DNA of 64,000 nt from Clostridiales bacterium. Its GTDB lineage: Bacteria; Bacillota; Clostridia; Oscillospirales; Acutalibacteraceae. Location of the stretch: positions 16,940 through 80,939 of the forward strand of contig DXYG01000001.1 in assembly GCA_019415925.1 (NCBI GenBank), read 5' to 3'. The notes beneath the pieces were generated by a model. That model searched no databases and had not been told where the DNA came from. It saw only the letters and a list, made by a program, of their open reading frames with translations. The translations under genes and the position numbers were made by a program. Below are positions 35,038 through 44,651 of this stretch, one piece after another (position 1 is the first letter of the stretch; every line of letters begins with the position of its first letter).

Positions 35038-36888
35038 TTATTCATCAAGTAAAAGCCAACTAAAACCATATGGCTTTAGTTCAATGGAAATACTGCACAC
35101 CTCATCATCAGTGAATAAATCTCTTCCGCTTTTTACACCGTCAAGAAACACGGATTGAACCTTATCACTAAAATTAAAATATGCAAGCAGCTTTTTATTT
35201 TCATATTCTCTGCAAATTCCCAGAACGCTGTCGGAGCCTGTATCCAAGGCTTTAAAATCTGCTTCTGCTCTGAATACCTCATTTTCAGCTCTGCATATTT
35301 CAAGCTTCAGAATACTCCGAAAAATCCTGCCCTGAAGCGAATCTGAGTCATCGCAGTTTTCGGCAAGGTTCCAATTAAACTTTCCTCTGTGCAGATAACG
35401 GCTGTCAACACTCTTTTCGGGATTATCGTGGTAGCTGTAATCATTGAGCTGTCCTATTTCATCGCCACTGTAAAGAACGGGAATACCACTTTGCGTGAGC
35501 ATATAAGCGTGGAGCATAATATCACAGTCAATTGATTTTTCAAGCTTGTCTGTATCCTTTTCTTTAAGTGCAGCTTCTATTCCGCAAAGACTTGCCGTTG
35601 TTCCGCAAAGCCGAGCGTCACCAAGTCTGGGATCGTCATTGTAAAGTTCGCCCCTTGCGTTGCTGTCGGGAAACTTTCCTGTAAAATAATCATTAAGGAA
35701 TTTTTTATGGGGTATCTCGCTTATGCCAAATTGCTTTAGCCAATCATAATCCAGTCCCCAGCCTATGTCATCGTGACAACGCAGGTAATTTAAAAAGATA
35801 TAATCTTTCGGCAATTCGGAAAGCTGATTCATCTGACGTTTAAGAAGTCTTACATCTTTTGTTGCAACGGTGTGCCATGTACTTGCCATCGTTGTTACAT
35901 TATAAAGCATATGACATTCAGGCTTTTCAACAGTTCCGAAATAAGGCACAACCTTTGACGGCTCCATAACAACCTCACCCAAGAGCAGTACGGAGGGACA
36001 GACAATTTCCGTGATGATTCGCATCATTCTGACAAGCGAATGAACTGTCGGAAGATTGCGGCAGTTTGTTCCAAGCTCCTTCCAGATATACGGAACAGCG
36101 TCAAGTCTTATAACATCAATTCCTCGGTTTGCAATTGAAAGCATATTTCCCACCATATCATTGAACACTACGCAGTTTCCGTAGTTCAGGTCCCATTGAT
36201 AAGGATAAAAGGTAGTCATCACAATTTTATCGCAGTCGTCAAGATAAGTAAAATTCCCCGGTGCTGTTGTCGGAAAGACCTGCGGAACAGTCTGTTCAAA
36301 CTTATTGGGATATTCCCAATCATCAAAGAAAAAATATCTTTTTTGAGCTTCAGTATCGCCGTTTCGTGCTACTCTTGCCCACTCGTGGTCCTCACTTGTG
36401 TGATTCATAACGAAATCAAGACAACAGCTTATTCCGTTTTTATGACACTCGGCTGTCAGCTTTTCAAGTTCAGCCATTGTGCCAAGCTCGTGCTGAACCT
36501 TTCTGAAATCAGATACGGCATATCCGCCGTCACTCCTGCCCTTTGGAGTTTTCAGTAATGGCATAAAATGCAAATAATTAACTCCGCATTTCTTTAGATA
36601 GTCAATTTTTCCTCTTACACCGTTAAGGTTATCTGCAAAAGCATCAACATACAACATCATACCGATTATATTTTTCGTTTTATACCAATCGGGATTTTTC
36701 TCTTTTTCTCTGTCAAGCTTTTTCAATGAGCTTTTTCGGCGCTTGTAATACTCGTATAATGAATTACATAACCAGGAAAAGGCTTTCATATCATTGTTAT
36801 ACACTTCACAATACAGCCATTTCAGCTCATCATAGCGTTTTGAAAAGCGTTCAACAAATTCCTTTTCCCACTTAGCTGATTTATTCAC
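35038..36888 (-). CDS. GH13 amylosucrase-like sucrose-cleaving enzyme
   Basis: A 616-residue cytoplasmic alpha-amylase-superfamily protein with a helical N-terminal domain typical of amylosucrases. Catalytic nucleophile Asp in GIDVIRLDAVPYIWKELGT, general acid Glu in LLLGEVV and third carboxylate in RCHDDIGWGL; QSGIPVLYSGDEIGQLND is the other conserved loop. RLDAVPYIWK is closer to amylosucrase/sucrose hydrolase (GH13_4) than to sucrose phosphorylase. In this operon it would split the sucrose left after alpha-galactosidase acts on raffinose, giving fructose for the next enzyme. Whether it makes free glucose or a glucan cannot be read from sequence. Confidence 0.85.
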   Translation of the reverse strand: MNKSAKWEKEFVERFSKRYDELKWLYCEVYNNDMKAFSWLCNSLYEYYKRRKSSLKKLDREKEKNPDWYKTKNIIGMMLYVDAFADNLNGVRGKIDYLKKCGVNYLHFMPLLKTPKGRSDGGYAVSDFRKVQHELGTMAELEKLTAECHKNGISCCLDFVMNHTSEDHEWARVARNGDTEAQKRYFFFDDWEYPNKFEQTVPQVFPTTAPGNFTYLDDCDKIVMTTFYPYQWDLNYGNCVVFNDMVGNMLSIANRGIDVIRLDAVPYIWKELGTNCRNLPTVHSLVRMMRIITEIVCPSVLLLGEVVMEPSKVVPYFGTVEKPECHMLYNVTTMASTWHTVATKDVRLLKRQMNQLSELPKDYIFLNYLRCHDDIGWGLDYDWLKQFGISEIPHKKFLNDYFTGKFPDSNARGELYNDDPRLGDARLCGTTASLCGIEAALKEKDTDKLEKSIDCDIMLHAYMLTQSGIPVLYSGDEIGQLNDYSYHDNPEKSVDSRYLHRGKFNWNLAENCDDSDSLQGRIFRSILKLEICRAENEVFRAEADFKALDTGSDSVLGICREYENKKLLAYFNFSDKVQSVFLDGVKSGRDLFTDDEVCSISIELKPYGFSWLLLDE

Positions 36889-36904
36889 TGCTCATCACCT
36901 CAAT

Positions 36905-37858
36905 TTATGGTAATCTGTCAATCTCTCCGATAGTAGGCATAGCAGGTATCGCACCGCTTCTACTTGTTGTAATTGCCGCCGCATTGTTTGAAAATGCCAG
37001 CATATCCTTTATTTCGTCCTCCGTCAGGTCTGACGGCTTGTATTTTCCCATATATACCATACGGCTTAAAAATGCGCCGAAGAATGTATCGCCTGCACCG
37101 TTTGTATCTGCAACCGTAACGCTTACGCCGTCAACAATTCCTGCGCAATCTTTAAAGCGATAATATGCACCCTTTGCGCCGAGAGTTACAAGAACGAGCT
37201 TAATATTATACTTGTCACATAAGTATTTTGCTCCGTCTTTAACATCGGTTTTTCCGCTGATAAGAGGTAATTCCTCATCTGATACTTTTAATATATCTAC
37301 TAAATCAAGCGGTTTTTTCATCTGTTCAACTGCTTCATCTAAACTGCTCCAAAGGCTCCCTCTGTAATTCGGGTCATATGAAATTACCGCTCCGAACGAT
37401 TTTGCACGCTTGACTGCTGAGATTGTTGCCGTTCTTGAAGGTTCAGCGGTAAGGCTGACAGAGCCGAAGTGAAGTATATGCGTATTGCTCAGATGTAAAT
37501 CAATTATTTCATTTTCAGACAACAATGTATCTGCACTGTTTTTTCTATAGAAAGCAAAGCTGCGCTCGCCGTTTTCGTTTACCGAAACTACCGCAAGCGT
37601 TGTGTTGGCACTTTTATCGGTAATAACGCCGTCTGTACTGACATTATATTTTTGTAGTGTATCGCACAAAAATCTTCCGAAAGAATCGTTACCGACCTTT
37701 CCGATAAACGCAGTTTTTGCGCCAAGCTTTGAAGCCGCTACCGCAACATTGGCAGGTGCGCCGCCGGGATTTGCATTGTATATCGGAATTCCCTTATCCG
37801 AAATTCCCGTTTGTGTAAGGTCAATTAGTATCTCCCCCACAGTTGTAATGTCAAACAT
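36905..37858 (-). CDS. Fructokinase, PfkB family
   Basis: A 317-residue ribokinase-family sugar kinase. The first PfkB motif is GGAPANVAVAASKLGAKTAF near residues 32-51; the second, VADTNGAGDTFFGAFL, carries the catalytic Asp and anion hole. In the context of a sucrose-cleaving enzyme 16 nt downstream, fructose is the likely substrate, giving fructose 6-phosphate. Substrate is inferred from the operon; related kinases act on other sugars. It is one base from the galT stop. Confidence 0.85.
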   Translation of the reverse strand: MFDITTVGEILIDLTQTGISDKGIPIYNANPGGAPANVAVAASKLGAKTAFIGKVGNDSFGRFLCDTLQKYNVSTDGVITDKSANTTLAVVSVNENGERSFAFYRKNSADTLLSENEIIDLHLSNTHILHFGSVSLTAEPSRTATISAVKRAKSFGAVISYDPNYRGSLWSSLDEAVEQMKKPLDLVDILKVSDEELPLISGKTDVKDGAKYLCDKYNIKLVLVTLGAKGAYYRFKDCAGIVDGVSVTVADTNGAGDTFFGAFLSRMVYMGKYKPSDLTEDEIKDMLAFSNNAAAITTSRSGAIPAMPTIGEIDRLP

Positions 37859-37859
37859 T

Positions 37860-39350
37860 TTAAAGCACCTCTACAAATCTCTTAAAGTTGGCTATACCCT
37901 TTTCATCTCTCTTGAACACACCGGCATCACAAAGCACCTGTTCAAATACCTTGCCAACCTCAAAACGAAGTATATCCTCTGCGTTGCTTTCGGAAAATTC
38001 AGGATAACGCTCTAAAACATCCCTTGCCCACTGTGCGTGTGAGGCGGTTTCAGGTTTTTCATCAAGGTTCTCATTGTTAAGAATTGCATTTTTCAGTACA
38101 TCTAACTCAACTGCAAGCCTTGCCGGAAGAACGGCAAGTCCCATTACCTCAATAAGACCTATATTCTCTTTTTTTATGTGATGCAGTGATTGATTCGGGT
38201 GGAACACACCGAGAGGACACTCATCGGAGGTAATATTATTGCGAAGAACAAGGTCACATTCATAGTATTCACCATTCATTCTTGCAATAGGAGTTACCGT
38301 GTTGTGAGGTACATCATCTGTGAAAGCAAAAATTCCGGCATCGGGGTCACTGTAACCTCTCCACTTTTCAAGGACATAACTGCAAGCCGTTGAAAGCTCT
38401 TCCCTATTCTTGCTTTTCAGTCTAATTACGGACATAGGCCACTTTACAATTCCTGCTGTTACATTGGGATAATCCGTCAGCGAAAACTCAGTTTCAACTT
38501 CTGCCTTAGCCATTGCAAATGTGTAATTTCCGCCCTGAAAATGCTCGTGACTTAAAATTGAACCTCCGACAATCGGCAAATCTGCATTTGAGCCGACAAA
38601 GTAATGAGGAAATTTATCTATAAAATCAAACAGCTTTTCAAATACGGCTGAATCTATCTTCATTGGAATATGCTTTTCATTGAACACAATACAATGCTCG
38701 TTGTAATAGCCGTAAGGAGAATATTGAAGCTGCCAGTTTTCACCGCAAATATCAATAGGAATCGGACGGAGATTTTGTCTTGCAGGGTGATTTTTGTTGC
38801 CTGCAAAGCCTGCGTTTTCGGGACAAAGCTGACATTTCGGATATACAGTTGCCTTTGCTGTTCTTGCAGCCGCAATATCACGGGGATCTTTTTCCGGTTT
38901 TGAACGGTTTATGGTAATATCGAGTGTGCCGTATTCCGACTCATACTGCCAGCGAATATCCTTTGCTATTCTTCCTGCTCTTACATAATTAAGCTTTTGG
39001 CTTATATCATAATACCAGTCGGTAGCCTTTTCAGGCGACTGCAAGCAGAGCTGATTGAACTTGTCTATAATCTCTCTGGGAAAAGGCGTAACAATTCCCA
39101 TAAGCTTTGTATCAAACAAATCACGTGATGCAGTTGTGTCATCAATTATTTTGTTTTCGCAAGCATAATCTGTAAGCCTGTCCAGAATATCATCAATTAC
39201 AAAGTTATTTTCCTTAACTTCCGGTTCTTCCCAGTCATAAACGCAGAGTGCGTCCATAAGCTGATTTCTTATTACATATTCATCTTCTTTTTCAATCAGC
39301 CTGTTTTTTATTGAATAATTTATCAGTTTCTGAATTTCATTACAAATCAT
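37860..39350 (-). CDS. galT: Galactose-1-phosphate uridylyltransferase, Firmicute type
   Basis: A 496-residue protein of the longer galT class found in Firmicutes, distinct from the 350-residue E. coli type. It has CQLCPENAGFAGNKNHPARQ, GSILSHEHFQGGNYTFAMAK (the catalytic His region in a HEHFQGG context), and a long C-terminal domain. It transfers UMP from UDP-glucose to galactose 1-phosphate. ATG 39350 is chosen because AAGGGTGG sits just upstream; GTG 39359 is the alternative. It is 12 nt after galK. Confidence 0.93.
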   Translation of the reverse strand: MICNEIQKLINYSIKNRLIEKEDEYVIRNQLMDALCVYDWEEPEVKENNFVIDDILDRLTDYACENKIIDDTTASRDLFDTKLMGIVTPFPREIIDKFNQLCLQSPEKATDWYYDISQKLNYVRAGRIAKDIRWQYESEYGTLDITINRSKPEKDPRDIAAARTAKATVYPKCQLCPENAGFAGNKNHPARQNLRPIPIDICGENWQLQYSPYGYYNEHCIVFNEKHIPMKIDSAVFEKLFDFIDKFPHYFVGSNADLPIVGGSILSHEHFQGGNYTFAMAKAEVETEFSLTDYPNVTAGIVKWPMSVIRLKSKNREELSTACSYVLEKWRGYSDPDAGIFAFTDDVPHNTVTPIARMNGEYYECDLVLRNNITSDECPLGVFHPNQSLHHIKKENIGLIEVMGLAVLPARLAVELDVLKNAILNNENLDEKPETASHAQWARDVLERYPEFSESNAEDILRFEVGKVFEQVLCDAGVFKRDEKGIANFKRFVEVL

Positions 39351-39361
39351 AAAAACCACCC

Positions 39362-40648
39362 TTATGCAGTAATTTCAATTCCGCCTACAGGTCTTATGCG
39401 AAGAACATAACAGCTGCCCTCGCCGAAAATCCTGTTCATTTCATCGGAATATTCCTTGACTTTGTGAGCAGGAACAAATGCCTGAATCGTTCCTGCAAAG
39501 CCTCCTCCGTGAACTCTTACTGCACCGCTATCCTGTAAAATTCGTTTACTCATCATTATTGCAAGCGGTATTCCCTGTTCAGTCGGCTTTTTGCAGGAAT
39601 ACAGATTTTGCAAAAGGCTTGCAGACGACTCACCCGACTGACGAACAAGCTCAAAAAATCTGTCAGTATCACCGTTTTCAAGCGCCTGTGCCTCTTGTTC
39701 AGCTCTTGTGTTTTCACCGAAGAAGTGTGCGGCTCTCATAATTTCACGGTCTGTGCAGGTGCTTCTTAGTTTTGGAACAGCCTCATAGAAGCTTTCCTCA
39801 TCAACCTCACGCAGAACATTCTTTCCGAAATAAGCTGCAACCTTTTTCATTTCGGACGGTACGGCGACATAATCCTCGGTTAAATCCGAATGACTGCCTT
39901 TTGTATCGGTTATGCAGATACTGTAACCAGCCTTTTCAAAATCAAAGCTGTGTTTTTCGATAATCGGCTCTGATGTATCGAGAAAGTCGATATAAACAAA
40001 TCCTCCGACCGAGCTTACCATCTGGTCCATAAGACCGCTGCCCTTGCCAAAATATTTATTTTCTGCATATTGCCCGATTTTTGCGACCTCAACACTGCCT
40101 GCGTTGCCGCCGTTGTAGTGCAAGTCGATAATTGTACCTATGAGTGTTTCAAACGCTGCTGACGATGAAAGTCCGCTTCCGCTCAACACATCTGAAGTCG
40201 TGTAGGCATCAAAACCGCCCATAGCAACGCCCATATCATTAAAATATGATGCTATACCCCTGATTATTGAGGATGACCTTCCTTTTTCTTCATTATGAAC
40301 GCTGAAATCCGACAAATCTATTAAATCCTTCTCATAACCCTTTGATTTCAGTCTTATTACTCCGTCATTATGAAATGACACTACCGCAATAACATCAAGA
40401 TTCACTGCTGCCGCCAATACGCATCCGTGCTGATGGTCTGTGTGATTACCTCCGATTTCCGTTCTGCCTGGGGCAGAATAGATTTTTATATCTTCACGCT
40501 CGGGATAAAGCTCTTTAAAGCTTTTTACCGCTTCTGTATAACGCTTTTTCTGTTTCTCAATTTCAAGCTTTGAGTCGCCGTATAATTTTTTCAGCACGCT
40601 GTCAAATTCACCGCTGTTTAGTCTATCAATAAAAGCTTGTGGTTTCAT
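39362..40648 (-). CDS. galK: Galactokinase
   Basis: A 428-residue GHMP kinase: substrate motif GRTEIGGNHTDHQHG at about 61-75, ATP loop VLSGSGLSSSAAFE near 154-167, and a C-terminal GGGFAGTIQAF motif. It phosphorylates galactose released by the alpha-galactosidase encoded upstream. An N-terminal extension of about 40 residues before the sugar-binding motif is normal for this Firmicute group. It has a GGAGAA RBS. Confidence 0.95.
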   Translation of the reverse strand: MKPQAFIDRLNSGEFDSVLKKLYGDSKLEIEKQKKRYTEAVKSFKELYPEREDIKIYSAPGRTEIGGNHTDHQHGCVLAAAVNLDVIAVVSFHNDGVIRLKSKGYEKDLIDLSDFSVHNEEKGRSSSIIRGIASYFNDMGVAMGGFDAYTTSDVLSGSGLSSSAAFETLIGTIIDLHYNGGNAGSVEVAKIGQYAENKYFGKGSGLMDQMVSSVGGFVYIDFLDTSEPIIEKHSFDFEKAGYSICITDTKGSHSDLTEDYVAVPSEMKKVAAYFGKNVLREVDEESFYEAVPKLRSTCTDREIMRAAHFFGENTRAEQEAQALENGDTDRFFELVRQSGESSASLLQNLYSCKKPTEQGIPLAIMMSKRILQDSGAVRVHGGGFAGTIQAFVPAHKVKEYSDEMNRIFGEGSCYVLRIRPVGGIEITA

Positions 40649-40671
40649 ATTGTATTCTCCGTTCCGTATAA

Positions 40672-42858
40672 TTATACTTCTTTGAGATGCAGTTCAATCG
40701 GGAAGAAATCTCCCCAAGGCTTCGGAAGAAGGATACCGCCTTCCATTAATGCCTTTCCTGTATAAATTGTGTTATCACCGTCAACAGCATATTTCTTATC
40801 AGGAATCAATCCACGCAGCTTTACGGCATATCTTGTCATATTAGGCTCTGTTCGGAATATCATTCCGTGAACAAGTACCTCACCGGAATTTTCAGACACA
40901 AACGACCAGATTGCAAATTTATCCGTCATAGGATTGCTGAGTCTGTAGTATCTGCCGTTATGAATTAACGGGCCGTATTTTTTAAAGCGTTTATTCTGCT
41001 CGATAACCGCATTTTTTTCTTCTTCCGAAAGCATGTTCAAGTCAAGCTCATAGCCAAAGCTGCCGCTCATAGCCGTAACTGCTCTTGTTTCAAAAGGAGT
41101 AATTCTGCCTGTCTGATGGTTTGGTACAATTGAAACGTGAGAACCGATTGTTGATATGGGATAGAAAAATGAGGTTCCGTACTGAATCTTCGTCCTCTCG
41201 TATGCATCGGTATCATCACTGCACCAAATCTGTGGGCAATAGTAAAGTATGCCTGCATCAAAACGACCGCCGCCGCCACTGCAACCCTCAAAGAGAATGT
41301 GCGGAAATTCAGTCGTAAGCCTGTCCAAAAGTTCATACAATCCCAGTACATATCTGTGTTGCATTTCTCCCATATTTTCAGCAGGAAGCTCTGCGCTGTA
41401 CCAATCGCAGATACTGCGGTTCATATCCCACTTCACATACGAAATATCGGCACTGCTCAACACTTCGCTGATAACCTTGAATAAACAGTCACGAACATCC
41501 TTACGGGTCATATCAAGAACAAGCTGATAACGGCCTCTTGTCGGCTTTCTGTTTGGAATCTTAATCGCCCAGTCAGGGTGAGCTCTGTAAAGCTCGCTGT
41601 CCTCGGACACCATTTCAGGCTCAAACCATATGCCGAACTTCATACCGTAGGACTTGACCTTTTCAACCAGAGTGTTCAAGCCGCCTTTTAGTTTTGCTTC
41701 ATTTACAAACCAGTCGCCAAGACCGGATGTATCGCTGTCTCTTTTTCCAAACCATCCGTCATCCATTACAAACATATCAACGCCGAGCTTTGACGCTTCC
41801 TTTGCAATGTTCTCCAAGCGTTCCTCATTGAAATCAAAGTAGGTAGCTTCCCAGTTGTTAATAAGTACGGGACGCTCGGACAGCTTATATTCACCTCTGC
41901 AAATGTTGTTTCTTATTACCTTATGAAAATTATGTGAAAGCGTTTCCATACCGCTGTCGCTATAAGACAATATAACCTCGGGTGTACTAAACTGCTCATT
42001 CGGCTTTAACTCCCAGTTGAAGCACTCGCTGTTTATACCCATAAGCATACGCACCTGATTAAGCTGAGTAAGCTCAATTTTCGTCTGAAAAGAACCACTG
42101 TAAACAAGTAACGCACCTATACACTCTCCGCTTGTTTCCGTACAATCGTTACTGCAAAGCAGAACAGAAGGGTTTTGCTGGTGGCTTGAAGTCCCTCTGT
42201 TGCTTGAGCTTTCCTGAACACCGTGAAACAGCTTTCTGCGTTCAACTAATCTCTCCATTGTGTGACGACCGTGAAAATGCACCCAATCCCAATCGCCGTG
42301 AGGAATATCCAAACACAAGCTGAATGCCTTTGTAATTTTACACGGAGCGTCACCCATATTGACGAAAATCGCACTTCTGGTAATTATGTCCTTCTTCTCA
42401 AGTACGCCGTACTTTAGAATGACACGAATATCCGACGAAGTATCCTTGAGATATATTTCGAGTGTTTCAGCTTCATCTTCATCAGCGTAAACCGCCGGCA
42501 ACCCTGAAATTTCATACTTTCCCTTTTTGATTTCGTAACCGTCAAAACGCAAATCAAGGGCGTCACTTCCGTTTGAGTGAGTGATTGCCGCCGCCGGAAT
42601 TCTGTAATCTCCGATTCCTTTGCAGGAGTATTCAAGGGGCATTGTATCAAGAGAATATTCTCTTTCGTTCTCTGCTTCGTAAATATTCCCCGAGAAACCG
42701 ACATCTGGATAATCAAGCAGATATTCCATATCGCAATCCGTGCGTGAACCGTACCATATATGCTTAAGCACTCCGTACTTGTCTGCCTTTATCTGATACA
42801 TAGAGCGAAGTGTTTCCAAATAAAAATTTCTGCCCTGTTGTGTAACTCTGATAGCCAT
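40672..42858 (-). CDS. Alpha-galactosidase, GH36
   Basis: A 728-residue intracellular enzyme of the AgaA/RafA type. NNWEATYFDFNEERL and MFVMDDGWFGKRDSD form the start of the barrel. The nucleophile Asp is in ISYVKWDMNRSICDWY and the acid/base Asp in IWCSDDTDAYERTKIQYG, with the LFEGCSGGGGRFD loop between. No signal peptide, so substrates such as raffinose, stachyose or melibiose must be imported by the ABC transporter encoded next door. It has a strong GGAGAA RBS and leads the enzyme half of the operon. Confidence 0.95.
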   Translation of the reverse strand: MAIRVTQQGRNFYLETLRSMYQIKADKYGVLKHIWYGSRTDCDMEYLLDYPDVGFSGNIYEAENEREYSLDTMPLEYSCKGIGDYRIPAAAITHSNGSDALDLRFDGYEIKKGKYEISGLPAVYADEDEAETLEIYLKDTSSDIRVILKYGVLEKKDIITRSAIFVNMGDAPCKITKAFSLCLDIPHGDWDWVHFHGRHTMERLVERRKLFHGVQESSSNRGTSSHQQNPSVLLCSNDCTETSGECIGALLVYSGSFQTKIELTQLNQVRMLMGINSECFNWELKPNEQFSTPEVILSYSDSGMETLSHNFHKVIRNNICRGEYKLSERPVLINNWEATYFDFNEERLENIAKEASKLGVDMFVMDDGWFGKRDSDTSGLGDWFVNEAKLKGGLNTLVEKVKSYGMKFGIWFEPEMVSEDSELYRAHPDWAIKIPNRKPTRGRYQLVLDMTRKDVRDCLFKVISEVLSSADISYVKWDMNRSICDWYSAELPAENMGEMQHRYVLGLYELLDRLTTEFPHILFEGCSGGGGRFDAGILYYCPQIWCSDDTDAYERTKIQYGTSFFYPISTIGSHVSIVPNHQTGRITPFETRAVTAMSGSFGYELDLNMLSEEEKNAVIEQNKRFKKYGPLIHNGRYYRLSNPMTDKFAIWSFVSENSGEVLVHGMIFRTEPNMTRYAVKLRGLIPDKKYAVDGDNTIYTGKALMEGGILLPKPWGDFFPIELHLKEV

Positions 42859-42924
42859 AATATTTTCTCCTTATTGTTTCATATTAGTTCAATGGGAGAA
42901 GCTTTAAAACTTCTCCCCTTTTTA

Positions 42925-43773
42925 CTAACCCTTTACTGCACCGTTTGCAACTCCGCCGATAATCTGCTTCTGGCATACTACATAGAATATAAGAATAGGA
43001 ATTAACGATAACAGATATGATGCAAATGCAAGATTGTAGTTTGTTCCGAATTGCGTCTGGAAATTAAGCTGTGCAAGCGGAAGCGTTGTATTCTGCGACC
43101 CTGACATAATAACGAGAGGCGTCATTACATCGTTCCATGTACCCAATGCCGTAAGCACTGCCACTGTAGCGTGCATAGGCTTCATCATCGGGAAAATAAC
43201 CGTCCAATATGTTTTCCAGGTAGAAGCGCCGTCGATTTCAGCCGCTTCCTCCATAGCAAGAGGAATATTCTTTAGATAGCCGCTGTATAGCATAACATTC
43301 ATAGGCATATAGAAAACAAGATAAAGGAGAATTACACCGATAGGATTTGCAAGTCCGATTTGTGCCGTTTCCTTTACAAGAGGCATCATAAGGATTGCAA
43401 ACGGAACAAACATACCGCTTACTATGTAGAAATAAACTAACTTATAGCCCTTTTTTCTTCTCATATTTCTGCCTATAACATAGCCTGCTATGGAATGAAT
43501 AAGAATAGATAATACTATTGTAATACCTGTAATAAAAAGGCTGTTTGCAAGTGCGCTCCAGAAGTTTGTTACTCTCATCGCCTCTGCAAAGTTATCAAGG
43601 CTCCAGTTGCTCGGCGGAGCTAACGCACCGGCAACATCGTTTGTCATTTCCGAAGGATTTTTAAAGGCGATAATAACCGTCATATAAAGAGGAAACAGAA
43701 CTGTAAGACAGCCTAATATAAGCACAAAGGTCAAAAACCAGTTAGTTCCCTGTTTCTTTTTCAGTCTCCTCAT
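42925..43773 (-). CDS. ABC sugar transporter permease, MalG/MsmG type
   Basis: A 282-residue membrane protein with six predicted TM helices and the permease EAA loop EEAAEIDGASTWKTYWTVIF that docks on the ATPase. It ends QKQIIGGVANGAVKG, the conserved tail of carbohydrate uptake type 1 permeases. It overlaps the other permease by 4 nt. No ATPase gene is in the operon, so a shared MsmK-like ATPase elsewhere is presumably used. Confidence 0.92.
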   Translation of the reverse strand: MRRLKKKQGTNWFLTFVLILGCLTVLFPLYMTVIIAFKNPSEMTNDVAGALAPPSNWSLDNFAEAMRVTNFWSALANSLFITGITIVLSILIHSIAGYVIGRNMRRKKGYKLVYFYIVSGMFVPFAILMMPLVKETAQIGLANPIGVILLYLVFYMPMNVMLYSGYLKNIPLAMEEAAEIDGASTWKTYWTVIFPMMKPMHATVAVLTALGTWNDVMTPLVIMSGSQNTTLPLAQLNFQTQFGTNYNLAFASYLLSLIPILIFYVVCQKQIIGGVANGAVKG

Positions 43774-44651
43774 AGCTGTTCCTCCTTTTTACCTGTCATT
43801 CTCATCTGAATAACAGAAATTGTTACAATAAGAATAAAGAATATTACCGCATTTGCACTTTGGAAGCCAAACTGACCGGCATCCATTCCGTTTCTGTAAA
43901 TCAGGTAGGATATTGATTCGGTACTCTGTGCAGGTCCGCCCTTGGTCAAGGACATAATCTGGTCGAAAACCATAAGCATATTCTTTGTACTTAAAACAAG
44001 ATTTATTGAGATAAACGGCATCAAAAGCGGTAGCGTTATCTTTCTGAATGTAAGAAATTTTCCTGCACCGTCAATCCTTGAAGCCTCATACACATCCTCG
44101 GGAATGGTCTGCAAGCCGGAAATATAAATAATCGTATTCATAGCAACCGCCTGCCATACACCGACAATAAGAACACCTATCCAGGCAAATCGCTCATCTG
44201 CAAGAATACTGTTCTGAATCCACTCAATGTTGAAGGTTTCACCGACAGCAGGAATAATGTATGTAAAAATGAAGCTGAAAATGTAACCTATAATCAATCC
44301 TCCGAGAATGTTCGGAACGAAGTAGATACCTCTTAATGTGCTTTTAAATCGAATCTTGCTGTTTAATGCAAGTCCCATAAGAAGGCTGATAACATTTACA
44401 AGTATTGTTCCTACAATCGCATATTTAAATGTAAATAAATAAGAATTCCATACCCTTGAATCTGTAAACAAATCAAAGTAATTTCTTAAACCTACAAAAT
44501 CCCAGCTGCCGTAGCCTCTGTAGTTTGTGAAACTGTAGAAAGCACCGATTATAAGCGGCAAAGTATTAAACGCAAAGAACAGAATTACTACCGGGATAAG
44601 CATACCAAGATATGTTTTGCTCTTGCTTGACAATCGTCTTCCGGATTTCAT
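43770..44651 (-). CDS. ABC sugar transporter permease, MalF/MsmF type
   Basis: A 293-residue membrane protein with six TM helices, the first LGMLIPVVILFFAFNTLPL, and the EAA loop YEASRIDGAGKFLTFRKITL. It pairs with the MalG-type permease to form the channel. Both ends overlap neighbours by 4 nt, so the binding protein and the two permeases are translationally coupled. Confidence 0.92.
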   Translation of the reverse strand: MKSGRRLSSKSKTYLGMLIPVVILFFAFNTLPLIIGAFYSFTNYRGYGSWDFVGLRNYFDLFTDSRVWNSYLFTFKYAIVGTILVNVISLLMGLALNSKIRFKSTLRGIYFVPNILGGLIIGYIFSFIFTYIIPAVGETFNIEWIQNSILADERFAWIGVLIVGVWQAVAMNTIIYISGLQTIPEDVYEASRIDGAGKFLTFRKITLPLLMPFISINLVLSTKNMLMVFDQIMSLTKGGPAQSTESISYLIYRNGMDAGQFGFQSANAVIFFILIVTISVIQMRMTGKKEEQL